Shown: piece after piece, positions 26,151-36,006 of the stretch
How positions within the stretch are numbered: position 1 is the stretch's first letter
Layout: the number at the start of each line of letters is the position of its first letter
Assembly (NCBI RefSeq): GCF_002159625.1
Contig: NZ_NFIZ01000010.1
Span: 26,693-90,692 of the forward strand
DNA length: 64,000 nt
Direction: 5' to 3'
DNA from: Olsenella sp. An285
GTDB lineage: Bacteria; Actinomycetota; Coriobacteriia; Coriobacteriales; Atopobiaceae
Made by a program: the position numbers and the translations under genes
Notes under the pieces: model-generated
What the model was told of the DNA's origin: nothing
What the model saw: only the letters and a program-made list of their open reading frames with translations
Databases searched by the model: none

Positions 26151-28813
26151 TAGATTCCAAGAGCCTTGCGGGCGGCGTCGAGCGCGGCATCGATGCCGGA
26201 GGCGTCCGAGCCGCCGGCTTGGGCCATGGCGGGCTTGCCGCCGCCGCGGCCGCCCACGAGCCCGGCGACGTCCTTGATGATGGCGCCGGCCGAGAAGCCC
26301 TTGGCCACGGCGCCGTCCGTGCCGCCGGCCAGGAGCGCGACCTTGCCGTCGGGCGTGGCGGAGGCGATCACGCAGGCAACGGGCTCTCCGCCCGCGGCGT
26401 CGCGGATGCCGTCCCAGGCGGAGCGCATCTCCTTGCCGGAGAGACCGTCGAGACGGGCCACGACGACCTTGTAGCCGTCCATCTGCACCGCGCCCTTGAA
26501 GGCATCGGCCACCTTGCCGGCGCCGGCGCCGGTCGTGGCGGCCTCGAGGGCCTTGCGGGTCTCGCGCAGCTCCGCCTGGAGGGCGGCCACGCGCTCGGCC
26601 ACGTCGTCCGGGCGGCACTTGAGCTCGCGGGCCACGCCGTCGAGGGCGAGCAGGCGCTCGTCCACGTACTCGATGGCGCCCATGGAGGTCACGGCCTCGA
26701 TGCGGCGGGCGTTGGAGCCCACGGAGCTCTCAGAGACGATCTTGAAAAGGCCCAGGTCGGCGGTGCTGCGCGCGTGCGTGCCGCCGCAGAGCTCGCGGGA
26801 GAAGGGCGTCTCGGACTCGCCGGTGGAGACCACGCGCACGACGTCGCCGTACTTCTCGCCAAACAGGGCGACGGCGCCGGAGGCCTTGGCCTCCTCGATG
26901 CCCATGACGCGGGTCACGATGGGCTCGCCGGCAAAGATCTCGGCGTTGACCATGCCCTCGATGCGGGCGAGCTCGTCGGCCGTCACGGCCTCGAAGTGGG
27001 TGAAGTCAAAGCGCAGGCGGTCAGGCGCCACGAGGGAGCCGGCCTGGGAGACGTGGTCGCCCAGGACCTTCTTGAGCGCGGCGTCCAGCAGGTGGGTGGC
27101 GGTGTGGTTGCGGCGGATGAGCTCGCGGCGGCCCGCGTCGATCGCGGCGGTCACGGTGTCGCCCTTAGAGAGCGAGCCCTCCTCCACCACGGCGGCGTGC
27201 ACGTAGAGGCTGTCCTTCACCTTGGTGCCCGTCACGCGCAGGCGCGCGCCGTTAGCAGTGGTGATGGTGCCGGTGTCGCCCACCTGGCCGCCCATCTCGG
27301 CGTAGAACGGGGTGTGGTCGAGCACGACCTCGACCTCCTGGTCCTTCTCGGCGCGCTCGGCCTCGGCGCCGTCGGCCACGATGGCGAGGACCTCGGCCTG
27401 GGCGTCGTCGTTGTCGTAGCCCACGAATTCAGTGGCCGCCAGGCGGTCGCAGAGCTCGGTCCAGACGTCGTTGAAGGTGCCCCAGGCGTCGCGGTTGGCG
27501 GAGGCGCGGGCGCGCTCGCGCTGCTCGGTCATGCAGGCGTCGAAGGCGTCCATGTCAACGGCCACGCCACGGCCCTCGCAGATCTCGCGCGTGAGGTCGA
27601 TGGGGAAGCCGTAGGTGTCGTGCAGCTTGAAGGCAACCTCGCCGGGCAGGGCGTCGCCCTCGCCGAGGGTCTCGAGCTCGGCCGCGAGGCTCTGCTCGCC
27701 GGCGTCGAGCGTGGCGCCGAAGCGCTCCTCCTCCGCGCGGACGATGCCGTCGATGAGCGAGCGGCTCTCCACGATGGCGGGGTAGTTGTCGCCCATGAGC
27801 TCGCAGATCTTCTCGACGTAGGAGCCGAGGAACTCGCCCTCGATGCCGAGCAGGCGACCGTGGTAGACGGCACGGCGCAGCAGGCGGCGCAGGACGTAGC
27901 CGCGGCCCTCGTTGGAGGGGAGGATGCCGTCGCCGATCATGAAGGTGACCGCGCGGGCGTGGTCAGCCACGATGCGCAGGCTGCGGTCGCGCGCGGCGTC
28001 GGTGCCGTAGACGTGGCCGGAGAGGCGCTCGCCCACGCCGATGAGGCCCTGGAGCAGGTCGCCGTCGTAGTTGGTGGACTTGTGCTGCATGATGGCCGCG
28101 ATGCGCTCGAGACCCATGCCGGTGTCGATGTTGCGGTGCGGCAGCTCCGGCATGGAGCCGTCCTCCTGGCGGTCGTACTGCGTGAAGACGAGGTTCCAGA
28201 ACTCAAGGAAGCGGTCGCAGTCGTCGCAGCCGGGGCCGCAGTGCTCGCCGCCGCAGCCGAACTCCTCGCCCTGGTCGAAGTAGATCTCGGAGCAGGGGCC
28301 GCAGGGGCCGGTGGGGCCGGCCGCCCAGAAGTTGTCGTCCGCGCCCAGGCGGGAGATGTGGTCATAGGGGACACCCTGCTTGTGCCAGAGCTCGATGGCC
28401 TCGTCGTCGTCCTCGAAGACGGTCATGTAGAGGCGCTCGGCGGGAAGGCCCAGGTGCTCCGGGCTGGTGATGAAGTCATAGGCCCACTCGATGGCGTTCT
28501 CCTTGGTGTAGCCGCCAAAGGAGAAGTTGCCGAGCATCTCGAAGAACGAGAGGTGCGTGGCGTCGCCGATGTTGTCGATGTCGTTGGTGCGCAGGCACTT
28601 CTGGCAGGAGCAGGCGCCGATCTCGGGCATGGTGCGCTTGCCCTGGTAGTACTCCTTGAACTGGTTCATGCCCGCGTTGGTGAGCAGCAGCGACGGGTCG
28701 TCCGGGACGAGCGAGGACGAGGGGTACAGCTTGCAGCCCTTGGCCTCAAAGAATCGGAGGAAGTCCTCGCGGATCTCCGCGGTTGTCATGGTCTTGTAGT
28801 CGGCGGTGCTCAT
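26150..28813 (-). CDS. alaS: Alanyl-tRNA synthetase
   Basis: Charges tRNA-Ala. At 887 residues it is full length. The N-terminal catalytic domain starts MTTAEIREDFLRFFEAKGC; the editing domain has the zinc site HTATHLLDAAL and CGGTHARSTADLG; the C-Ala domain ends with GGRGGGKPAMAQAGG. No T-box leader is seen: only about 40 nt separate a perfect TATAAT from the ATG. It starts an operon with ruvX, mltG and yqeG, a common arrangement. Confidence 0.97.
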   Translation of the reverse strand: MSTADYKTMTTAEIREDFLRFFEAKGCKLYPSSSLVPDDPSLLLTNAGMNQFKEYYQGKRTMPEIGACSCQKCLRTNDIDNIGDATHLSFFEMLGNFSFGGYTKENAIEWAYDFITSPEHLGLPAERLYMTVFEDDDEAIELWHKQGVPYDHISRLGADDNFWAAGPTGPCGPCSEIYFDQGEEFGCGGEHCGPGCDDCDRFLEFWNLVFTQYDRQEDGSMPELPHRNIDTGMGLERIAAIMQHKSTNYDGDLLQGLIGVGERLSGHVYGTDAARDRSLRIVADHARAVTFMIGDGILPSNEGRGYVLRRLLRRAVYHGRLLGIEGEFLGSYVEKICELMGDNYPAIVESRSLIDGIVRAEEERFGATLDAGEQSLAAELETLGEGDALPGEVAFKLHDTYGFPIDLTREICEGRGVAVDMDAFDACMTEQRERARASANRDAWGTFNDVWTELCDRLAATEFVGYDNDDAQAEVLAIVADGAEAERAEKDQEVEVVLDHTPFYAEMGGQVGDTGTITTANGARLRVTGTKVKDSLYVHAAVVEEGSLSKGDTVTAAIDAGRRELIRRNHTATHLLDAALKKVLGDHVSQAGSLVAPDRLRFDFTHFEAVTADELARIEGMVNAEIFAGEPIVTRVMGIEEAKASGAVALFGEKYGDVVRVVSTGESETPFSRELCGGTHARSTADLGLFKIVSESSVGSNARRIEAVTSMGAIEYVDERLLALDGVARELKCRPDDVAERVAALQAELRETRKALEAATTGAGAGKVADAFKGAVQMDGYKVVVARLDGLSGKEMRSAWDGIRDAAGGEPVACVIASATPDGKVALLAGGTDGAVAKGFSAGAIIKDVAGLVGGRGGGKPAMAQAGGSDASGIDAALDAARKALGI

Positions 28814-28855
28814 TGGTCTCCCTGCGTTTGGGTTTTATGCGCATACAAGCTTGTG

Positions 28856-28861
28856 ATTATA
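28856..28861 (-). promoter_or_regulatory. -10 element of the alaS promoter
   Basis: A perfect TATAAT on the minus strand, 42 nt before the alaS ATG. No clear -35 hexamer lies 16-18 nt upstream, where the sequence is GC-rich. Confidence 0.55.
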
Positions 28862-29006
28862 GCGCGTGACGCGGGGACGTGGGGTTTGGCCGGTCGCAGG
28901 CGGCCGAGGTCGCGAATCGACCACATTCGGCCGGCGCTTGATTCCCGGCGGGGACGCGGGGCGAGAAGAACGGGGTTGGTGACGGGGCGGGGCAGGCGGC
29001 GCGAAA

Positions 29007-29062
29007 AAGAGCTTCTGCCACTATTCCGGCGGTTTCGGACCGGATTGTTGGCAGAAGCTCTT
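29007..29062 (-). terminator. Intrinsic terminator of the SLH surface-protein gene
   Basis: Perfect 14-bp outer arms, AAGAGCTTCTGCCA and TGGCAGAAGCTCTT, with an inner partial stem around CCGG. On the minus strand the last arm runs into TTTTT. It lies about 70 nt after the gene's stop, beyond a second strong GC hairpin at 29073-29108. Confidence 0.85.
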
Positions 29063-29072
29063 ACTCGGCGCG

Positions 29073-29108
29073 GGCGGGGCCGCCGGCTGCGCTGCCGGCG
29101 GCCCCGCC
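29073..29108 (-). terminator. GC-rich hairpin 3' of the SLH surface-protein gene
   Basis: Perfect 15-bp arms (GGCGGGGCCGCCGGC and its complement) with a 6-nt loop, starting about 25 nt after the stop codon. No T-run follows directly; together with the next hairpin (29007-29062) it makes a double terminator. Confidence 0.7.
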
Positions 29109-29132
29109 GTGGGATGGTGCCTGTTGCTGGCG

Positions 29133-32100
29133 CTACTCACCCATGCGCATGAGCATCGCGGCGGCCTCCGCGCGGGTGCACACGCCCTGCGGGTCGAGCT
29201 TGGCGCCGTCGTCCTTGCCGGTCACGACGTCGGATTCGACGGCCCAGGAAAGGGCGTCGGTGGCGTAGTCGGAGACGGACGCGGAGTCCGAGAAGGACGA
29301 GAGGTCGAGGGAGCTCTCGGGCTCGCCGGACAGGCGCCAGAGCACGGTCGCCACCTCCTCGCGGGAGATCGGGCGCTCGGTGCCGAAGGTGTCGCCGTAG
29401 CCCCTGAAGATCCCCTCGGAGAGGCACCACGCGACGGCGTCGGCGTACCAAGCGTCAGGGTCGACGTCGGAGAACTGGCTCAGGTCGGCGGTCGCCTCCG
29501 GCCTGCCGGCACGGTTCCAGAGGACCTGCGCCATCTCGGCGCGGGTGATGGTGTTCAGCGGACCCAGGAGCTCGCCGCCGTCGCCGTAGCCGTTGAGCAC
29601 GCCCTCGGTCACGGCCCAGTCAGCGGCGGCGTGGTACCACTGGGACTGGTCGACGTCGAGGAAGCCGCGGGTCGGGCAGAGCTCGCCGCCGTCGCAGCGG
29701 AAGGTGACGGTAATGGTGACCGAACCCTTCGGCTGCTTAAACGACCACGTGCCGTCCCCGTTGTCCACAACGTCAATCAGCTCCCCGTCGTCGCCGATGA
29801 CGACAATCTCGTCAACAACCTGGCCATCATCGGGGTCAGGCGCGATGGTTACCTTGTCGCCCTCATGCGGACGCTCGGGCGTAACCTCAACGGTGCCGCC
29901 CTCGCCCTCCTCGACCTCAGGCGGATACGTGGGGTCGGAAGGCGGAGTCACCTGCCCCGGCTGGCGCGCGCCGCAGACGATGCACACGCCGTTCACATAG
30001 TTGTGGCCATCCGCAGGATCAACCAGGTCGGCTTCGGCAATCTGATTCGTGCCCGCATTGTCCGAGAAGAGCAGGCCGCATTCCTCGCATTCCCAGTACT
30101 CAATGGTCCCATCGTCCGTGCACGTCGATGGCACGGCTTCATAGTGCGTCAACGTATGATTCTCAAAAGTTGCCGTGAGCGTCACGTCGCACGCCGGCAT
30201 GGTGAAGGTAGTAGAAGAGGCATTAGCGTTCTCCATCACGCCCATGCCTTCCGGATCAACCGTCCAACCTGCGAAATGCTTGTCCGAAACAGGAGCACTT
30301 GCAACAACCGACACCGAAGTGCCCGCCACATAAGAACCAGCGCCCGACCCGTCTTCAACGGTCAGCCTGTACGCGGTGCCCGAAGGCTCGAAGCGAAGGT
30401 ACGCACTCTTGTCGTCGGCGTAGGAGTACGATTCGTCAGTGGCCTGCGTGACCGCACCCGTAGGCGAGGTGGCCCACTGATACCACTTGGAATTGCTGCC
30501 AAAGCTGACACTGCCGCCGTTCTTGGACACGTAGATGGCGCCGGTGCCGCTCTCAAGCGTGATGGTGCCGCCCGTGAACTCGGCTACGCCATTGGTCATA
30601 AGGGCATAGGTGATGTCGGCATCGTCAGTCTTGGAGACGGTCGCGTCCACGGTACCGCCGCTGATGCGAACGGCGTTGTTACCGTAGGGCGCGCCCATGA
30701 CGCTCTCGTTCGGGTCGGTGGTCACATCGACCGTAACCTTACCACCGGAGATGACGAGCTCGTCGCTGGCGCCGATATACCAGCCACCCGTGGCGTTGAT
30801 ATCAGTAGTATCGCCAGAGATAGTCACAGAATCGCCGGCGATAGGCCGCTCGGTTGCGTCGACCTTGATCTGCGAATCGGTAATCGTGACGTCGTCGGAC
30901 GAATAGATGGCGTCGCTACCGGTGACCTCGATGGAGGAGCTCTCGATGGTAAGCGCGCCTCCCGCGTTCAGCGTAAAACCGCCATCAAGCTTGAGATCCT
31001 TACAGTTCTTGAGCGCCACAGCGCCACTGCCGTAGATGGCCGCGTTATCCACGACCGCCGTACCCGTCGCGCCGTCAATAGTCATGTTGACGGCCCAGAG
31101 ACCATCTTTACCCTTAAGATCAAGCTCGGTTCCATCCGTCACGCTCAAATCCTTGTACGTGTACGCACCGCAATTATCGGACGCGGAGAGCGTGAGGCTG
31201 CCGCCGCTCACGTCGATGTCCTGGTAGGCGAACAGCGCGTACGCGGTCTTCGAAGAGAGGTCGATCGTGCTGTCCTGCGCTGTAAAGGAACCTGTGGTCT
31301 GGTTCTTGCAGAAGACAGCCATATGCGGACTCTTGGCCGTGAGCGTTGAATCAGTCACCGTGACAGGACCGTCCGACTCTACCGCGTAGTGGTTGTAATC
31401 GCGCATATCAACATCGAGCGTGCTAACACCGGTGACGGAGACGCCCGTTCCACCGAAGACTCTGCCATCAACGTCAATCTTGCCGCCCTTGGCAACCGAA
31501 ATGGCGCCAACGCACTCGATTACGCAATAGGCGGAGTCAACAGATCCCGTGAGCATCGAGCCCACATCCGAAACCTCAAGGTCACCGCTCATGTACGCCC
31601 TACCCGTTACGTCAACGGAAGCGCCGTTCTCGATGCTAACGTCACCCGAAGAATTAATCGTGTAGTAGGAATCCCACGTGTCAGTAGATGCTTCGAGACT
31701 TGTGTCCGCACCCGTCACTGTAAGGTCTTTGGAAATAATGGCGCAATACGCCTCCTTGTCCGTGCAGCTTATCTCAACTTGAGCACCATTCTGTATGGTG
31801 ACGTCACCCCCATTGGTGGTAATGCCACTCTCTTTGGAATTAACGATGAGCTTCGCGCCGTCGATGGAGATCTCGTTCTGGGCGCTGATGCCCGTCTGAC
31901 CCTCTCCACCGTTCGGCTGCGTGACTGTAAGACTGCCGGAGCCGGTAATGTGGTGGCGCCCTTTTGGGTCATGATAGGGCCGCACGAGTTCGAGCCTTCA
32001 AGCGCAATGGTGAGCGCGAGCGTCATACCGGGGTCGACCTCAATGCTGCAGTTCCCCTCGTTCGTGCCCGTAATGCTGGCATTCTTGAGCGTGAGTGTCT

Positions 32101-32936
32101 GCGAGCTCGGGTCGTACGACACCGTGCCGTCATTGAGAACGTCCGCAGCATTCGCGCTCGTCACGTCAACACCACCAACGGTGAGGCCGTACTCGACCAC
32201 CGGGGTCTTCCAGGTGGCGCTCTCATCGCTCTTGGCGCTCCAGTCGCTACTGGTGTACTGGGCATCGTTTGCGGGCCCTATGGCACGAACCTCAAAGGCG
32301 TACGTGGCGCCATCCTTCGGTGTGGGTACGAGAGAGGTGAGCTCGCAGGTGGTGCCGCCCTCGACTTTTTTGGTGACCACTTTACTCGTGCTACCCGACA
32401 CCGTCTCGTAGAACCTAACCCAATACCCTTCGGCATGCTCGACGCTGCCCCAGCTCGCGGTGAACCCGTCATCACCTGTCCAGGAGAGGTTGTTAGGCGT
32501 AGCGAGCTTTACGAGTTGCCCGGTCGTATAGGAGTAGGTGAAGGCGTCCTCCGCCCTACCGACCTCCTTCATGGAGCCATCCGTTTGCTTCTCGTAGTAC
32601 ACGAACGTGACGGGATGGCTGTCGTTCAACCCCGAAACATCCCCATCCCCTATGCTGCCATAGAGCTGCTCTGCCGCTTGGAAGAGGTTCTCTATGTCGT
32701 AGGAGTACTCACCGTCCACGGGCGCCACGCTCGCATCGGCGTCATCCGGACCGAACGTCAGGTCACCGAGGTCTATTCGACTGTAATACTCCCCCCTCTG
32801 CATCCCAGTGCAGCACGCCGTTCCTATCGAGCGTGGCATCCGGGGTCGGGCTGAAGCCCTGCGCAAGAGCCACCCTGGGCAACAGCCCCAGGCACAGCAC
32901 CAGCATAAAGAGCAAGCCTATAGTCCGTTTTCTCAT
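29133..32936 (-). pseudogene. Large SLH-domain surface protein, interrupted by two compensating frameshifts
   Basis: The start at 32936 encodes a signal peptide (MRKRTIGLLFMLVLCLGLLP, cleavage near ALAQG) and GVLHWDAEG. At a G6 tract (32791-32796) the frame must shift by +1 to continue EYYSRIDLGDLTFG and a fibronectin-III-like region. Near 31945-31965 it must shift by -1 into the long C-terminal frame, which is the same frame as the signal peptide. That part holds beta-helix-like repeats, an InlB-type repeat (HFAGWTVDPEGM), a Cys-rich stretch (YWECEECGLLF) and three C-terminal SLH domains (GFLDVDQSQWY, FSDVDPDAWYADAV, and a third). About 1,260 codons in all. It could be phase-variable, decayed, or carry sequence errors. 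Confidence 0.75.
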
Positions 32937-33098
32937 GATCCACCACCGTCCTCTCGGTCCAGCGTGCTAGCAGGGAAAACCTGCCGTAACACCAGTATCC
33001 AAGAGGGGGATGGCGGGCGCATCACCTGTTACGGAGACAAGTCGGGTGAGGGACAGCGCGAGGCCGCGGCGCCAGGTCCTTCTCGCCCCGCGCCCCCG

Positions 33099-34298
33099 CT
33101 AGGACAGCATGAACCGCCCGAGGTCCTGGCGCCTCCTTATCCCCAGCTTGCGCAGGGCGCTGGAGACGAAGCTCTTGACGGTGTTGGCCGAGACGCCCAT
33201 GTGCTCGGCGATCTCCTGGTTGGTCCACCCGCGGGCAGCCAGCATGCACGCCGCGAACTCCGTGGTGGTGAGGTTGTCCGCCACGTCCTCGCCGGTCGCA
33301 GGGTTGTGAATGCGGCGCCAGCCGGCGGAGAAGCGATACGTGATGTCTATGATGCGACGGAAGTCGTCCGGCCAGGCGGGCTTGATCACGGCCTCGAGCA
33401 TCCCGCCCAGAAGGCCGTGGTGCTCGCCGAAGGGCTCGATGAGGTCATCGGGACGGGCGAGGTCCCACGCGGCGAGCAGGTGCCTCTGCGCCTGCTCGGT
33501 CTGGCGCAGGCCCATGTGACCCATCACGGCAACCAGATGCAGGTAGACGTCCACGATGGGATACGTCTCCCCGCGCACGGAGAACGCGGCGTCCACCAGG
33601 CCAACGCACCGGCCATAGTCCCCCTGCAGGTAGGCGTGGTGGGCCTGGAGATAGAGAGCAAAGAGCCTGAGTCCCCGCGGCAGAAGCGGAACGAGAGCGG
33701 GGAGCTCGCGCGCAGCCTCGGGGACGGGCAGGTGGAGAAGGACCGCGGCTCCGGATGCCATGAACGCGGCTACCGCCCTGTGCTGGGGCGGCACGGTGTC
33801 GTCCGCCGCCTCCAGCGCGTCCCGAACGCCGGCCAGCGCGCGACGGGCTGAGGGTATGTCCCCGAGCGTGAGGCTCGCGAATCCGTAGATCCAGCAGGCG
33901 GAGAGCCTGAGGGCGGGGTCCTCGGAAGACAGGTAGGGCTCCGCCTCCCCCGCGGCGAGGTCCGCCTTCCCACTGAAGTAGTGGCACTCGGCCAGTGCGA
34001 CGGTGCGGACGTCATCGTCCTCGATCGACTCGACGCACGCGAGGCAGCCGCCCGGCGCGAAGGCGGTGTTCAAGAGCGGCATGGGCACGAGCTCGGGCAC
34101 GGGAGCGGCGTCATCGGGCTGCCCCGACGCCCTTCTGGCACGACGGGGATCCTCCGGCTTGGGAGCTCCCTCGGGGATTGCCCACGAGCGGCCGAACCGA
34201 CGCGCACCGTCTATGCGCGCGTCGCTGCACAGCTGTTGGACGAGCCTCTCGGAGATGCCCCACTCCCGCGCAGCGTCGCGGACGGTCCAGTATGCCAA
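33099..34298 (-). CDS. LuxR-family transcriptional regulator with N-terminal helix-turn-helix and TPR-like middle
   Basis: A 399-residue regulator with two DNA-binding ends. The N-terminus (MAYWTVRDAAREWGISERLV, to about residue 50) resembles excisionase/MerR-type domains. The middle is helical and TPR-like. The C-terminus (LTTTEFAACMLAARGWTNQE onward) is a LuxR/GerE helix-turn-helix. Such proteins are abundant in Coriobacteriia and often sit beside surface-protein or transporter genes. It is transcribed toward the SLH gene, with 162 nt between them, so control of that gene is plausible but unproven. Confidence 0.85.
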   Translation of the reverse strand: MAYWTVRDAAREWGISERLVQQLCSDARIDGARRFGRSWAIPEGAPKPEDPRRARRASGQPDDAAPVPELVPMPLLNTAFAPGGCLACVESIEDDDVRTVALAECHYFSGKADLAAGEAEPYLSSEDPALRLSACWIYGFASLTLGDIPSARRALAGVRDALEAADDTVPPQHRAVAAFMASGAAVLLHLPVPEAARELPALVPLLPRGLRLFALYLQAHHAYLQGDYGRCVGLVDAAFSVRGETYPIVDVYLHLVAVMGHMGLRQTEQAQRHLLAAWDLARPDDLIEPFGEHHGLLGGMLEAVIKPAWPDDFRRIIDITYRFSAGWRRIHNPATGEDVADNLTTTEFAACMLAARGWTNQEIAEHMGVSANTVKSFVSSALRKLGIRRRQDLGRFMLS

Positions 34299-34330
34299 GG
34301 TCCCTTCCCTCCCGTGGTGGCCTGCCCTCG

Positions 34331-34359
34331 ATTCTCTTCGCTTTGACGAAACGTTTCAA
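34331..34359 (-). promoter_or_regulatory. Candidate promoter of the LuxR-family regulator
   Basis: On the minus strand TTGAAA (34354-34359), a 17-bp spacer, and GAGAAT (34331-34336), about 35 nt upstream of the ATG. The -35 matches 5 of 6 and the -10 matches 4 of 6 consensus bases. Confidence 0.5.
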
Positions 34360-34410
34360 CTCACGCGCGAGGCGCAGTCAGCTGCGGCCAGCACCGCGCG
34401 ACGGCGAGAG

Positions 34411-34551
34411 CAAACTCGGAGATTTCTGTATATTGCACAGGCACCCAAAGGGCTGAGAAGAACGGCCAGCTCGTCTACCAGCGCAAACGCGGAGGCGTAA
34501 AGCCGAGCCGCCCGGGAGGCGCCCCGTAAAGTACAGAAAAGTCGGAGTTCG
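34411..34551. repeat. Imperfect long inverted repeat between the AI-2E permease and LuxR genes
   Basis: A 31-nt segment at 34411-34441 (containing AACTCGGAGATTTCTGTA) is matched in inverted orientation by 34521-34551 (complement containing AACTCCGACTTTTCTGTA), at roughly three quarters identity. The 79 nt between hold a GAGAAGAAC motif. The AT-rich arms differ in composition from the surrounding DNA. This may be the trace of a small mobile element or a long-range hairpin 3' of the permease gene. Confidence 0.45.
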
Positions 34552-34609
34552 TCCGCGGCACCAGTCGTCCGCGCCGCAGCCCGGCCCCGGCGCCGCACCC
34601 GCCCGCAGG

Positions 34610-35953
34610 CTACGCGTTCTTCTCGCCCGGCGCGTCCTTCTTTGCGTCCGGGGCCGCCGGGGACGCCGACACTGCTCCCGGCGCCGCACCGGGCGCCGCC
34701 GCAGCCCGTGCCACCACGACCGCGGCCTTCTTCTGCTCGTGCAGGCGCGTGAGGCCGTCGAGCAGGCGGGAGCGCGCGATGAAGGTGTCGTCGTCCAGCG
34801 CGTCAAAGGTGGGCTGGGGCCTGCCGTCCGCGTAGTTGAAGGGCGTGGACCCAAAGAGCGCGCCCTCGCGCGAGACCAGCTGTCGGCCGGTGTGGGACTC
34901 GAAGTAGTAGACGAAGAAGCCCTTGATGGCGGCCGTGAGCGGCACGGCCAGGAGCATGCCCACGGCGCCTCCCAGCGCACCGCCGATGATGATGCCCACG
35001 AGCGAGAGCGCGGGGTGAATCTTGATGGAGGACTGCATCACCAGCGGCGAGAGCACGTTGTCCGTCACGTTCTGCGCCACCACGGTGATGACGAGCGTCC
35101 AGAACGCGCACACCGGGCTCACGAAGAAGCCCAGGAGAACGCCGGAGATCGACGAGAGGAAGGGACCGATCACGGGCACGAAGTGCAGCACGAAGGTGGC
35201 GATGCCGATGAGGCCGGCGTAGGGGTGACCTATGAGCGCAAGGCCGGCGGCCACCATGAGGCCGTTGGCGAGCGAGGTGATGAGCGTGCCGCGCATGTAG
35301 CCGCCCATGGAACGGGAGAGGACGGCAAAGGTGAGGACCATCTCCTCGTCGTACTCCGGACCGGCGATGACGGCGAGCTCGCGCATGATCTTGGGGTAGT
35401 CGAGCGCGAACCAGTACGCCAGGATGAGGCCCAGGAAGAAGGTCACGAAGTGGCCGGCAAGGTCCGTGAGGTTGGCAACGAGCCCGGTGGAGAGGTTGCG
35501 CGCGAGGTCGGACGCTATGCCGGAGCCCGCCTCGGTGAGCACCTGGAAGAGGGCGTTCACGGTGTGCTGGACGTTGGTGTTGTTGGTGGTGCCGAAGTAG
35601 TCCCAGAAGGCGGCGAGGCCGTCCTGGAGCTGGGTGAAGTAGGACGGGACGTTTCTCAGGAGCACCATGAGCTCGCGTGCGAAGGGCCCCACAAAGAGCG
35701 CGACGACGGCCACGATGGCCGCGAGCACTATGAGCAGGGCGAGAAGGGCCGCGATGCTGCGCGGGAGGTGGCGGTCCTCCAGCCAGTTGGTGATGGGGCT
35801 GCAGACGAAGCCCACGATGACGCCTATGACCAGCAGCTCGACCGCCTGGCCCACGATGGCGAGGCCGCGCACCGCCAGCAGGAAGAGCACGATGCCGCCC
35901 ACGATGGCCCAGGCTATGGTCGCGCGCAGGCGCCACTTCTCGTATCTGGTCAT
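34610..35953 (-). CDS. AI-2E transporter family membrane protein (PerM/YhhT type)
   Basis: Polytopic membrane protein of 447 residues starting MTRYEKWRLRATIAWAIVGG at 35953, with GAAGGAGGGAA upstream. About eight hydrophobic segments and the family motifs VGFVCSPITNWLEDR, IALIGHPYAGLIGIATFVLHF-type region, and PFLSSISGVLLGF are seen. The C-terminal ~60 residues are Ala/Pro-rich and low in complexity. Members have been linked to AI-2 export or Na+/H+ antiport; substrate here is unknown. The downstream sigma-factor gene overlaps nothing, being upstream in transcription. Confidence 0.88.
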   Translation of the reverse strand: MTRYEKWRLRATIAWAIVGGIVLFLLAVRGLAIVGQAVELLVIGVIVGFVCSPITNWLEDRHLPRSIAALLALLIVLAAIVAVVALFVGPFARELMVLLRNVPSYFTQLQDGLAAFWDYFGTTNNTNVQHTVNALFQVLTEAGSGIASDLARNLSTGLVANLTDLAGHFVTFFLGLILAYWFALDYPKIMRELAVIAGPEYDEEMVLTFAVLSRSMGGYMRGTLITSLANGLMVAAGLALIGHPYAGLIGIATFVLHFVPVIGPFLSSISGVLLGFFVSPVCAFWTLVITVVAQNVTDNVLSPLVMQSSIKIHPALSLVGIIIGGALGGAVGMLLAVPLTAAIKGFFVYYFESHTGRQLVSREGALFGSTPFNYADGRPQPTFDALDDDTFIARSRLLDGLTRLHEQKKAAVVVARAAAAPGAAPGAVSASPAAPDAKKDAPGEKNA

Positions 35954-35970
35954 TTCCCTCCTTCTGGGGC

Positions 35971-36001
35971 CGGGACGGGGGCTCTCCGCCGCTCCGTCCC
36001 G
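35971..36001 (-). terminator. Hairpin just after the sigma-factor stop
   Basis: Arms CGGGACGG and CCGTCCCG enclose AGCGGCGGAGAGCCC on the minus strand, 6 nt after the sigma-factor TGA. Stem and loop resemble the hairpins at 16874-16915 and 23880-23923. It lies between the sigma gene and the AI-2E permease gene. Confidence 0.6.
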
Positions 36002-36006
36002 TCGCG

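Noticed and set aside
28814..28860. T-box or riboswitch leader before alaS
   Set aside because: Only about 40 nt separate the TATAAT box from the ATG; there is no T-box consensus and no terminator/antiterminator.
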